A stretch of 64,000 bases of DNA from positions 421,585 through 485,584 of the forward strand of contig NW_019775070.1 of assembly GCF_001039355.2 (NCBI RefSeq), in the 5' to 3' direction. Below are positions 11,578-22,079 of the stretch, piece after piece. The DNA is from Lingula anatina (lineage: Eukaryota; Brachiopoda; Lingulata; Lingulida; Lingulidae). Each line of letters opens with the position of its first letter. Position 1 is the first letter of the stretch. Both the position numbers and the translations under genes were made by a program. Below the pieces are notes generated by a model, which was not told where the DNA came from, did no database searches, and saw only the letters and a program-made list of their open reading frames with translations.

Positions 11578-14087
11578 TGTGAACTCCGTAACCAAGGTGA
11601 CGATTTGACCAATCAGGTGTGGCTCCTGTACGTGACGTTTGAGGACTTCATGCACATTCAGCACCCTGAGAAATCCCAAGACCTGATGGACTACCGGGCG
11701 CAGATGGACCTGTGGCTCAGGAACAGGCCAAACAAAAACGTTGCAAAGAAAAAGCGCTTCCACTTGAAACGCACACTGATCAACGCGTCTGCAATGATAA
11801 ACGTTCAACATCTGACCAAATACACCGCGATCGGTCTGGAAGAAAAGAAACTGCTAGAGGGATCAAGTCTCCAGAAAGATGTCGGCAGAAGCCGTCTAAA
11901 TCGCGAGAATTAAACAAACATTGTGTGGACAATAGTGAGAATACCATAGATAACAATGTTCGTAAATTTAAGCGAAACGGAGACACAGGAAGTGGGCATG
12001 TTAATCGTAAGAGAGAACTAAAACACGTGCTGCAGTCGTCACCAGTGACGACATCTAGCGGTTATGACAGCGACAAAAATATGTCTCCGCCGAACGTGCC
12101 CTCAGGTGACAACACGGATGACGTCACTGGGGGCGTTGGGGAGCCTGAATTCTACGATCTCGAGAACGAGGACAGTTATCTCACGGCGTTCGATAAAACA
12201 GAGCAGCGTAGACGACATAAATATGAAAAAAGACATCGACGTCATCATCAGAAACGGGTGACATCATCCAAACCACAGATGGTGCCATTTGGTGCACGTT
12301 TGATGGACAAAAGTTCGGTGTTGAACCAAGTGCAAGAACACAATTACAAGCTGTCGACTGTCACGCATTCTATGCACCAAATTATCCGAGATCTGCGACC
12401 AGAACATACCTCGCACGCAAGGGAGAACGCGAAAACCCCACAATCAAAGACGCCAAGACACGAAATGAGTTCAAAACAGAATGTGGACTGCGTTGACGCC
12501 TGCAAAAGCATGACTAACTCAGCACGACAGAGGCAGCGTCAAACAGCGGGAGTCCCCACCGACGAACACGCGTTTGTTGATGACAGCGCAATGAGAACAC
12601 GCAAGGAGAAGGAATTAGAAAGGAGACCGTACATCAGTCTTGTCACCAGAGCGCCGTTATCATCAGTTAACAATGGAGTGACAAAGCAACCGTGTGACAA
12701 GCAAATATTCCGTACGAGGGTACAAAATGACGTTAATGTGTCACAGACAAAGAAGCACGCGACGATGCACGCTTCCCTACCCTCGTCGCGACACGAACTC
12801 CTTGTCGACGGGCGCCGCGATAATGGGGAATACCTTGAGCCCGTGTCAAGTAAGGATCGCACCGGCGTTTCACCGTCTCATGCCCAAAGGGCAAATGGAC
12901 TTAGCACAGCCCACCGACCGCTTCCTGCAAGGCAAGGACTGCGCCGCTTTGCTTCGGAAACCCACCTAAATGCGTCCCAGCACGCGAGAGGTGAGGATAC
13001 CCCATGGGGGTGTTCTTTACGGGACATTCAACATAATACTAACGAGGCATCCATGGTGTCTTTGCAGTCTGTAGATTCTACAAAATCGACGCTTACGTAT
13101 TACGGAAGCATGATGAATCTCAGCAGCTACGAAAATCTTCATAGAAAGTCGTCTAGTGGTATGATCATTACGGATGACGGGTTAGGGATCGAGAGGAGCA
13201 AAACTCCCTATGGCCAGAAAACTGACTGCTCTTTGAACTCAAATGAAGGTGGCCAAAGCACCTTCAGTTCAGATTCAGGGTTTCATCAGGAATATGATCT
13301 GGGCGAATATCTCGCGGAAGAACCCATTTACGAGACTATCCGTGATGATGATGTCATCAGTTACGACGGTGGCCACATGACTGTGAAACCTACTCCTCCA
13401 AAGCTTCCTAGTCGAAATGGAATTTTAAAACGAGCTGTGTCAGAACTTTCATTAATAGATCATAACGCAGCCATGCCATGCAAGGACGGCAACTTTATCA
13501 GGTTTAGCAACGACGAAAAAAGCAGAAGCAGACTTTCTCTGAGAAAACTGAAACATAGTTTCAGAACAAGTCGCGTTATGGGGCGGCTTTTCAAGAATGG
13601 AGCCAAAGAGCAAACCACAAACAATGTGTCTAATGCACATGCGTCAATTCCGAACTCTCAGAAAGGTGCGGGTACGAGTACACGCAATCCAGGCATCCCG
13701 CAATGCCATAATACCAGCGTTTCCACCGTCGTTCCAAAAGAAAACCCAAAGGAGCAAGCAAAAGTTGAGCAGACGACACCCAACAATCGCTGTGCACCAT
13801 CGCACCGCGAGTACAACAACAACGAAAAGCGCGAAAATGGCGTCAATCTCAGCCCTAAGTCTCGAGACAATCTGTACAACTTGTTAAAAGATAAAGATAC
13901 GAGGCTGTTCTTTTCCGAGTCACTAGCGCAGGAGCGCAAACTGAGAGACTCCCCTCCACTAAATAACGAACGCTATGTCAAGTCAGTCGGTTTGGGGACC
14001 ATCCGTTCCTCAAACCTGAATTCGAACTTTTTGGCTTTCAGGGTGCCTGATAGAGTCAACATTATGAGCAGAAGTGTATATTGTTAA
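11578..14087 (+). CDS. 3'-terminal exon: long basic, disordered cytoplasmic tail of an unidentified membrane protein
   Basis: After the acceptor at 11577, the frame of TGT GAA CTC encodes a compact aromatic-rich segment (QVWLLYVTFEDFMHIQHPEK) with strongly G/C-ending codons. The exon then continues in the -1 frame as an uninterrupted 782-codon ORF to a TAA at 14085. The break lies at or near the five-A run 11734-11738. The tail is rich in Lys, Arg, Ser, Thr and Asn, with poly-basic clusters (RRRHKYEKRHRRHHQKR). It has an SH3-ligand-like KPTPPKLPSR near 13386-13415 and an SH2-ligand-like EEPIYETI near 13318-13341. No enzymatic domain is visible. With the TM exon at 7449 this suggests a membrane-anchored scaffold or adaptor. 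I do not recognise the family. Possible polyadenylation signals AATAAA lie at 14628 and 14743. Confidence 0.75.
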
Positions 14088-15540
14088 CTTGTAACATATA
14101 TATGACAATGCATTTGCAGTAAAAATAATCAGTGTAGTTACGAAATTTGTATATCTCAGGGTTATAACTGCACTCTAATACATCAGACTGACCACCGCTG
14201 GGCTGGCAATGGTTTGACTGTAATGACGTCAAGTGAACTAGTATGAGATGGGTTTAACGTTGTCTCTGTGGGTGCATCTCTGTGGCGGCACGTTGATCTA
14301 CGATATTTTGAAGAAGCCTTGTTTAAACGACTGATTAATTAGTCACGATGTTGGATGAGAGCCAAATTGCAAGGTCACAGAGAAACCAGAGGGCATTTGT
14401 TTAAGCGATTTCATTGTATTTTGTTTAACACCACAACTAGTTACATTAAAACAGATCGAAGTTTAAATTGTTGTCCCCACTTAAAGGCGGTGTGCCCCGG
14501 GACAATGGGACTTATGGCCTCAATATTTCATGAAGTCCTTTAACAGTACGGAGTAATTATCTAGAGGCCAGATGTGTCTTTAGCGTGATTGAACCAGATT
14601 GTTAAAAAGAAGAAAGTTTGGGACAGAAATAAATGTTTGTACAATTGAACAGAAATGAAGTAGTGTGTTGTCGTAATCGATGCTCGTTTTGTAGATGGCT
14701 CTCAGATGAGATGTCTGTTTGCTATGAAACCAAACAATGGCCAATAAAACAAGGCTGTTAATAAGAGCCAAAAATCGACTATTATTTCATATCCATCGCG
14801 CCGCAATTGAAACACCTTTGTAAATATTAACACAACTTCTTTGCCATTATCCTTTAGCCTTCCTAAAATGGCTTTGAACCAAAGTTAATTTGTCATTAAA
14901 TCTTACCGTTTTTTTTAGCCGACGAAAATTAAACGTTTTTATACCTGTCAGGAAGAAATGAAGCAAAATTTCATTGCGCTAATATACGCCTGCACGTTTC
15001 CATTTTGAGAAAAGTAATTTGCTGTATTGTACACACCAGAAAACAGAAAACAGAGCTGAACTGTGGAATGAGTTCCCTGAATTTGTGTTTGTCACGAAGA
15101 GAAAAAGTACATTACACAATTAGATAATCAGTTTAATTTGTTAGAAGGGTGTAGCCTTAAACCGGAAAATTCATGTAAATTTACCTATTAACTGATAACT
15201 ACTTCAACCCAACTGGATTTACCGATTATTTGAAAATGTGATTGGTTTTATTTGATCTTAAAGGTCGACCGAATTGCCAGTCTGACATGAAAAAACGTCA
15301 CTCTTGGCCATTAGCTCCAGTTTTTCACCCTGGACATCCATCTGGCTCATTCACACACACCAACCCACGGCATATTGGATTTTGTCCCAGCATAAAGCAA
15401 AGATCGCTACGGTGCTCTACATGATATGGCCGAGCCCCAGGGCTATTCGCTTAACCCCGTGTCTTGCCTATTTAAGCTGTTGAAAAAAAAAGGCCAGGTG
15501 TGTACACTTGGTCTGGGTACACAGGGTATTAAGAGTCTGT
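14088..15540. other. Probable 3' UTR and downstream spacer
   Basis: A+T-rich sequence after the stop codon, with AATAAA at 14628-14633 and 14743-14748. No ORF with coding character. Where the UTR ends cannot be read from sequence alone. Confidence 0.5.
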
Positions 15541-15786
15541 ATGGTGGCAGGCGTAGGTGTCCTCACGATGAACTCTGCACTGGGCCAAACTAGCCGTTCA
15601 GAGGTTGCGGTATCAGGCTTTCGTTCCCAACAATGGGATGAGATCGAGTTGTTCAGAGGATCTGTGTGTTCAGTTTCGCTTAACTGGTTTTGCAGCGTGA
15701 CAGACCCGCGTCAGCAAACAGAGACCCAGGTGTGGGTGCCCGAGGGGGGCTTTGGGACCATCTTGAATCACCCGTCTGTGACCAGG
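15541..15786 (+). CDS. Candidate first coding exon of a secreted protein
   Basis: An ATG at 15541 opens MVAGVGVLTMNSALGQTS, a short hydrophobic segment ending at a plausible signal-peptidase site (ALG/Q). The segment that follows includes two Cys pairs (about CSVSLNWFC) and Trp residues. The frame is more G+C-rich than its surroundings and reaches a donor-like ACCAGG/GTAAAT at 15787, after which it runs into a stop at 15844. No family is recognised and no partner exon was found downstream. It could be a chance ORF. Confidence 0.3.
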
Positions 15787-16514
15787 GTAAATATTTACCT
15801 GCTATCTCAAGACTGGTTCTTACCAGATTCAACTGAAATCGTTTGAAGCCAAACTTCTGGCAGCAGTTGTTTGGTTGTTTGTTTCCGATCTGGCTAAATT
15901 TGTCAGCGGGCTTTAAGGTGGGTTTCAGGCAAGGGACTGCAATCAAGGAACTGGGTTCTGGGCGTATTATTTATACAATTTGAGAAAGGCCCAAAAAGGT
16001 GTAGATGAAATGGTAGAAAACGCCAGTGAATTATTCCTGTGTCATTCTAAAATGCCATCACATAGCACGGGAACCATCAAAAAACGTTTGGAATGTAAAC
16101 ATTGACTCTGTGACATCTCAACCAGCAACTTATCAATATTTGCTTAGGATCTTGAAGAAAATACAAAACCCTGGTTTTAAATAGTTTAGGCACCCAATAT
16201 ACTGTTTTTATTTGCTTGAGCTAAGTGTGAGTTCCAATGCAAATGTTAAGGAAATGTGGAACCTTAACTACACAAATTCGCCCTCTAATGATCAAGCAAT
16301 TGAAACCCCGTTGTGTTTTTTTTCAGTGATGGATTGAAGCAATATTCTGCGGGATTTGCGAATATAATAAGTGTCAGCCATAATGTTCTAATGCTTATCG
16401 AACATATCCTAAACCCACGTCAATAGGCCTACAGTGACATTTGAAAGTGTTTGTGTGCGTATGTGTGTGCGCGGGCCTGTGTGAGTTTGTCTGCAGATAT
16501 GTGTGCTTGTGCAA

Positions 16515-16553
<39 letters not shown>

Positions 16554-19500
16554 CGTATCTTAGTGTGTTTATGTGTGCGTGCATCATTGTGCATTCACGA
16601 GTGCTTCTGAATGAGCTTATGCTACAAGTTAAAGCTATGACCCAAAGAACCGATGAAAATGCTGGAATGCTTGAGATACTTTTAACCTTCTTCAAGCTGC
16701 ATTTAAGATAATCCCCTTCACAAAGGCTTATCTAGTTCTCGCTAAACAACATACCCTTACATAAAAAAACTAAACTTTGTTTTACCTGCGCTGATTTGAC
16801 ACGTGTAGGATTAATGCTGTGACTTAAACAGCGTGAAACGTATCGAACGCGCCAATAACATGTCAAATGATGTCAAATAATCCGGAATACAAACGCAACC
16901 ACTGGCGACCCTGGCATTTGTACAACAAGATTCAGAACCGCGCTCAGGAATGAACGTCAGATCCATCTACAATATTTTGTAAAAGCACGCGCGACGTGGG
17001 CACCGTGTTTCGAAGTTTACTCAATTAAATGTAACATCACAAAGAAAATATATCAACTGAAGTATTAACACATTGGCTAAAATCAGACCAAGTTGTCTCT
17101 GTTGACCAATGTGTCTATGTGGCGAGACACGTTGTTTCAGGTAAACTGCCCCCCTGGCTACAACGTCCCGATAAGGCGGCTCAGCCAAGATTACCGTCTG
17201 CTGCACAAATCAAGAAACATTAATAATATACCATGTGGTGGCAAGATGTAGACGGAAATTGACCAAGTTTGACAAACACATTTTGAAGATTAGAAAAGGA
17301 ATATTAAAATCCCTGCAATCGTAAGAAAGATAAACCAGCGATTTTCTTTCGATAGCGTGTGTTGATATTGTGGGGGTTTGTACTTTAATTCTAAAGGTTA
17401 TGAGATCTGACGGCGTTTTTTAAAAGAAATGTTCGGTGCATATTCTCTGTGCATTGTTGAAATATACTAGCCTTAAATAAGTATCAAATCCATGTCTTGG
17501 GGCTAAGATAAGTATATGGCCTTTGCTTATGCTGCAGAGTATTGAAATCATATAGAAACCACCTTCAGGATTTTGTCTTTGCCATTAAAGATGGACCATT
17601 AATACCTTGACCAAATTTAGACCCAGAAGCAGATTCTGCCGGTCATGAAGGCTGAACCTCGATGTATGAAACATATCATAACTGTCCATCAGAAGTAAAT
17701 GGAGCGAAATCTCATCGCCATATAATGATGACACGCTCTGGTTCCAAAAGAATACTAAACTGTCGTGTTCGGCACGATGGCAAATTTTGCGCAAAACGCA
17801 AATTGCAATTATGTGTGTTCAACAAATATGTTCTGGGAATAATTAGATTCAAGCACTAGATAACTAATTGATAGTCCATCGCACCGTTAGTTTATTACAG
17901 TTAATATTCGGTTTCTTTTCAATACTGATACTGAATGATATAGCCTAATATTTTTATGAAGCCCCACGGATAATTTCACCAGTCATGAAAAAAGCCTAAC
18001 ACAAGTGTCACAAATAAAGTGCGCTTAAGAACCATTCACGAAAAAGCACTCTACAAAATGATAAAAGTGCACTTTAATAGCCTGCATTTTTAGCGTGTTT
18101 GCTCAAAATAGCTTACACCGCTGAGTCGGTCTGTTGTTTACTATAGGTTCTAAAAGTATTGAAAACTCTTATTTCACGGGCAATTAACTATAACAAAATA
18201 TCAATTTATGTACCGGACCTGGGGTGAAGAAATGTCAAAATGCCAGAACCTTTGGCTCCTACGTACATTTAATGTCACATTACAAAGAAAACCCTGTTCA
18301 GGCCAAGAAAGCTAAGATAAACAGTTAAACACACTTTCTAAGCTAATGTGTAATTGTTTGAACGCGATGAAAACGCTGCATACATTGGAAGGTAAAAAGT
18401 TTCAACACTTTAAGCGCGCCTTGTTCCCGATTCCAACCTATACATTGTAGTAACGTGTTAGCAAGGTTTACGTCAGGAAGGGTGGACGGTTTCGGTTACG
18501 CCACTCTTTTCCTGTTGACGGACCACCGCGGGAAAGCAACACCTTTGGGTACACAAACCGCATACATAATCTAAAGCCAAATTGCCGTCACTGGGCTACA
18601 GTGATTTCATTCATGCAAGTCAAATACAGGGTCACCCAAAGAAATGCCATCCAAATTATATTCATGCACATGATGAATGACTCAATATACAGAATGTAAA
18701 CCGAGGTTCGAATGTTCTGTAACTTTTCAGCATGTGTTCATTATACTTGTAACGCAAAATCAAGGAGCAACACCAAACGTGTGCCAGGGTTGGTTAGACA
18801 AAGTACCTCGGTAGAAGGTTGGTTGTAATCTAAATACTGAATTTTATTCCATTTTGATTCTGGATACATTGCGTTTTGGTAGAACTACATTAATGGTACC
18901 TTGAGAAGTGGCCAACGTTTTGGGTAAGGAGTTGCTTAACATTAATGTATACAGTAATTTAAACCTTTCTCAGGTCAAAATAAACACAATATTTCCATCT
19001 TAAATTTAAGACCTATTTTTGACTCTATATCCTGTTTGAGAATGCATCCCAAGTTAAAGTCCCTCAAAGTCCTTGCTCAACAGGCTTGGACTAGTTAAAC
19101 ATATACATGGGTCCAAGTAATAAGTCAACGATTCCATACGTCTACCGAGGCATGATCTTTTTGGTCACGCTGTGCTTGGGGAGTTCATTGATGCGAAGCT
19201 GTGACCTCTAGGTCAGTCGTGCAAGAAGGAGCGTTCCAGAACGTGCAAGTCATGTTTGTGTACCCTCTTGTGCAAGGCTCATAACGTCTGTCAGGCCAAA
19301 AATTGAATTAAAGGAATGTGAGGCACATTAAGATGAAATAGAATAATGTACAAACACCAATAAGAAGGTTTATTTACGTAAAAATTACTGATTCAGTGAA
19401 GGATTAAACACTTAATGAACGCACAAGAGCCACAGATTACTACAACCAGTATAATTCTATGTGTTCATATGCAACTTGTCATGTACCACTACGTTTTACA

Positions 19501-20251
19501 TATACTAAACTACATTTAAGTGGCACTTTAAATCAAATAAGTCATCTAACTGGGTGGACACAAGGAGCCTGTCATCTGACAGATGTAAAAACGGATCCTC
19601 TGACAAATGGACAAACGAGTCATCTGACAGATGGACAAGTGTTGTACTAGCTCGATCGTTATCAGTGTCAAGCATCCTTGCCCAAGTCATTCAAAAGCGA
19701 TCAGTGTTTGTGAGCGTTTGTCTGAAGCGCGGATCACGTAACGCGTTAGTACTACGCCTGGGCAAACATATCATATTGTGAACAAAGCATGTAAGAGGGT
19801 TATAAAGTCAATGGGGTGTGGAGGTAAACAGCACGTGTCAAAAACGTGCAATGGAACTTTCACAATCTCAAACTAGCTTTTTTTAAGACGGAGGGTAAAT
19901 TTCCTTTTTCATTGGGCGCGCCTGCACCATGCATGCGAGTTTTAAATCATTTACAAGCACCTTCTTCTGCGTTATCATCATTGAAATGGCGTAAATAAAT
20001 TCTTGAAAGGGTCACGATTTGTCGCCAAAATAACGAGGAGGAGGATGATTTTACTTTAATATGCAAGGCATTGAGAAGCAAACTTTTGTCTCGGAGTCAA
20101 AAAGTGAACATTTGAATTTCGTCAGTGATGTACTTGCATTATTATTTGTATAGCTGTTTTATAATATAGCAGCCACCAATATGGACACAAGTCAAGTAAT
20201 TTAAAGCCATAGTGTGTCAAAACGTGTGTCGTTTACCTTGTTACATTGATT
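15787..20251. other. Non-coding stretch, no convincing gene
   Basis: Low coding potential throughout. It includes a GT microsatellite (16440-16610) and a short degenerate repeat at 19545-19640, in which the motif CATCTGACAGATGGACAA recurs with drift. The open frames around that repeat are by-products of it. Confidence 0.5.
16440..16610. repeat. GT-rich microsatellite
   Basis: Impure TG-rich tract with a pure (GT)n core at about 16516-16546. Opposite-strand ORFs rich in His-Thr here are artefacts of the repeat. Confidence 0.95.
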
Positions 20252-20356
20252 TTTAGAAGGACAAAAGAGGAAATCGGGTAACACCGAAGCTGGGAGTGTG
20301 GGGCACCTGCCCCTAAGTGCCTCCCCCACCCCAGGGATCGTCCAAAGCAAAATAAT

Positions 20357-20442
20357 CGACTCCGGTGGGACTCGAACCCACAGCCTCCGAATGCCCTTCA
20401 CCCACTAGAAGTCCGACGCGCTATCCATTGCGCCACGGAGCC
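20357..20442 (-). tRNA. tRNA-Arg (anticodon UCU), intron-containing, copy 1
   Basis: Read on the minus strand, it starts GGCTCCGTGGCGCAATGG (acceptor strand and A box). It has anticodon TCT in loop CT-TCT-AA, T arm GTGGG-TTCGAGT-CCCAC (B box) and 3' acceptor CGGAGTC plus discriminator G. The total of 86 nt equals 73 plus a 13-nt intron at the canonical position after base 37 (GTGGGTGAAGGGC). A T-run terminator (GATTATTTTG) follows within about 5 nt, and a TATA-like TATAATATACC lies just upstream. It decodes AGA, and AGG by wobble. Confidence 0.95.
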
Positions 20443-20625
20443 GGTATATTATACCTTTAAAGGGCCTTTAAAATTCTCAAGAATGAGTTGGAGCAATTTT
20501 CTCATGTAATTATGTTAATTAGTGTTCTATTTGTTGTCGGCTTGACTGCAGTTTTATCTGCGCTTCATCTACTGGTACTTAAAATAAATCAAAAATAGTT
20601 TTTTGACTATACCAAAGCATTTGAT

Positions 20626-20838
20626 ATGGTGTCCTCAACAATTAACTTAATATGTACTGTTTTCACTGGCAGCTGTGGTGAAAGTACTGTAAAAAGTTTA
20701 ATTGCCTGCGTCAGAAGCAGCACTGTCGGACTCCCAGGCATTTGGATAGATGAGAACATTTCTCTAAAGAGTTTAATGCGATATTATCCAAATATTAGAC
20801 AAAAGTTGAATTGCTTCACTTGTAACTTGAATCTTTAG
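20626..20838 (+). other. Spacer open frame in tRNA unit 1 (probable RT-derived remnant)
   Basis: A 70-codon frame in the spacer of unit 1. Extended upstream of its Met it reads FFDYTKAFDMV, resembling the catalytic motif A region (DxxKAFDxV) of LINE reverse transcriptases; a TAG precedes it. Unit 2 has the equivalent FFDFTKAFDMV. The remainder does not match the usual RT continuation that I know. The two copies differ at many amino acids, which argues against constraint. Probably a transposon remnant amplified with the tRNA unit. Confidence 0.3.
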
Positions 20839-20939
20839 GGGACCAAAGAAAGGAATCGGGTAACACCGACGCTAGGGATTGAGGGTAACTGCTCCTAAGT
20901 GCCTCCCCCACCGCCAGGGGTCAATTAAAACAAAATAAA

Positions 20940-21026
20940 CGACTCCGGTGGGACTCGAACCCACAGCCTCCGAATGACTTTTCACCCACTAGAAGTCCGA
21001 CGCGCTATCCATTGCGCCACGGAGCC
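20940..21026 (-). tRNA. tRNA-Arg (anticodon UCU), intron-containing, copy 2
   Basis: Mature sequence identical to copy 1, with a 14-nt intron (GTGGGTGAAAAGTC) in place of 13 nt, for a total of 87 nt. A box, B box, paired acceptor stem and a downstream T-run (GTTTATTTTG) are all intact, so it looks functional. Confidence 0.95.
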
Positions 21027-21207
21027 GGTATATTGTACCTTTAAAGGGCCTTCAAAATTCTCGATAATGAGTTGGAGCAATTTTCGTATGTAATTATGTT
21101 AATTAGCGTTCTCTTTGTGGTCTGCTTGACTGCAGTTTTATCTGCGCTTCATCTACTGGTACCTAAAAAATTTTAAACAGTTTTTTGACTTCACCAAAGC
21201 ATTTGAT

Positions 21208-21522
21208 ATGGTGTTCCCAACAATTCACTTATTGTGTACTGTTTTCACTGGCAACTGTGGAGATAGTACTGATAAAAATATAATTGCTTGCGCCAAAATC
21301 GACAGTGTCGTACTTCCAAGCATTTGGAAGAATGAGAACATCTCTGTAAAGAGTTTAATGCGATATTATCCAAATATTACGCAAAAGTTGAGTCGTTTCA
21401 CTGGTAACATGAATTTTTTTATGGGGCTAAAGAAGGAAAACGGGTCACTCCGAAGTTGGGGGTGTGGGGCACCTGCCCCTAAGTGCCTCCCCCACCCCCA
21501 GGGATCGATCAAAGCAAAATAA
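21208..21522 (+). other. Spacer open frame in tRNA unit 2 (homologous to unit 1 frame)
   Basis: Equivalent of the 20626-20838 frame, with the shared core SLMRYYPNI and the upstream DFTKAFDMV. The stop at the unit 1 position is lost, so the frame runs on into the conserved block before tRNA copy 3. Unit 3 has no intact equivalent. Coding function is doubtful. Confidence 0.25.
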
Positions 21523-21523
21523 A

Positions 21524-21610
21524 CGACTCCGGTGGGACTCGAACCCACAGCCTCCGAATGACTTTTCACCCACTAGAAGTCCGACGCGCTATCCATTGCG
21601 CCACGGAGCC
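21524..21610 (-). tRNA. tRNA-Arg (anticodon UCU), intron-containing, copy 3
   Basis: Same gene as copy 2, including the 14-nt intron, 584 bp away. Acceptor stem, A and B boxes and the downstream T-run are present. This is the end of the array: the sequence beyond about 21758 no longer matches the unit. Confidence 0.95.
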
Positions 21611-22025
21611 GGTATATTATACCTTTAAAGGGCCTTTAAAATTCTCGATAACGATTTGGAGCAATTATCTCATGTAATTATGTTAATTAGCGTTCTATAT
21701 GTGGTCGGCTTGACTGCAGTTTTATCTGCCTTTCGTCTGCTAATACTTAAACGTTTAAAACAATGTTCAAGATTAAAGTGAAAGTCAGGTTTTTTGTTGA
21801 ATATAAATAATTATAAAAATTACCCTATTTTCATCCAGTTCCTGCCCTTTCACCTCTCCTTCAATCCCGCTTTAAAGAGAATTTTCAAAAATTGGTTTAG
21901 TTTGAGATGTTTGAGCCTATCATAAAGTCTCAAGATGAGATAAGAATTTATTCAGCAAAGTTTGATAAATGTACAATGATAACACGATAAGTAAATTAAG
22001 ATCTAGGTTTCAAAAACAAACTAAA

Positions 22026-22079
22026 TGCAGTAACGCATTTTAGATTGTTTAAATAACAAACTAAAAATGCGTTACTGCA
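22026..22079. repeat. Hairpin with 16-bp perfect arms
   Basis: TGCAGTAACGCATTTT at 22026-22041 and its exact reverse complement at 22064-22079, separated by 22 bases. CAAACTAAA-type flanks are repeated on both sides. It may be the remnant of a small fold-back element. Confidence 0.8.

Larger units (their letters stand above)
20252..21758. repeat. Tandem array of three units, each carrying a tRNA-Arg gene
   Basis: Two full 584-bp units and a partial third, starting near 20252, 20835 and 21416. The tRNA 5' ends lie at 20442, 21026 and 21610, so the period is 584 bp both times. Each unit holds a conserved block (GGGCACCTGCCCCTAAGTGC or a variant), the minus-strand tRNA, a TTTAAAGGGCC block and an A+T-rich spacer. 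Units 1 and 2 also share a plus-strand open frame. Confidence 0.9.

Noticed and set aside
11569-11986. Minus-strand open frames opposite the start of the long exon
   Set aside because: Shadows of the plus-strand coding sequence.
16409-16711. Several open frames on both strands rich in His-Thr or Cys-Val
   Set aside because: All are translations of the GT microsatellite.
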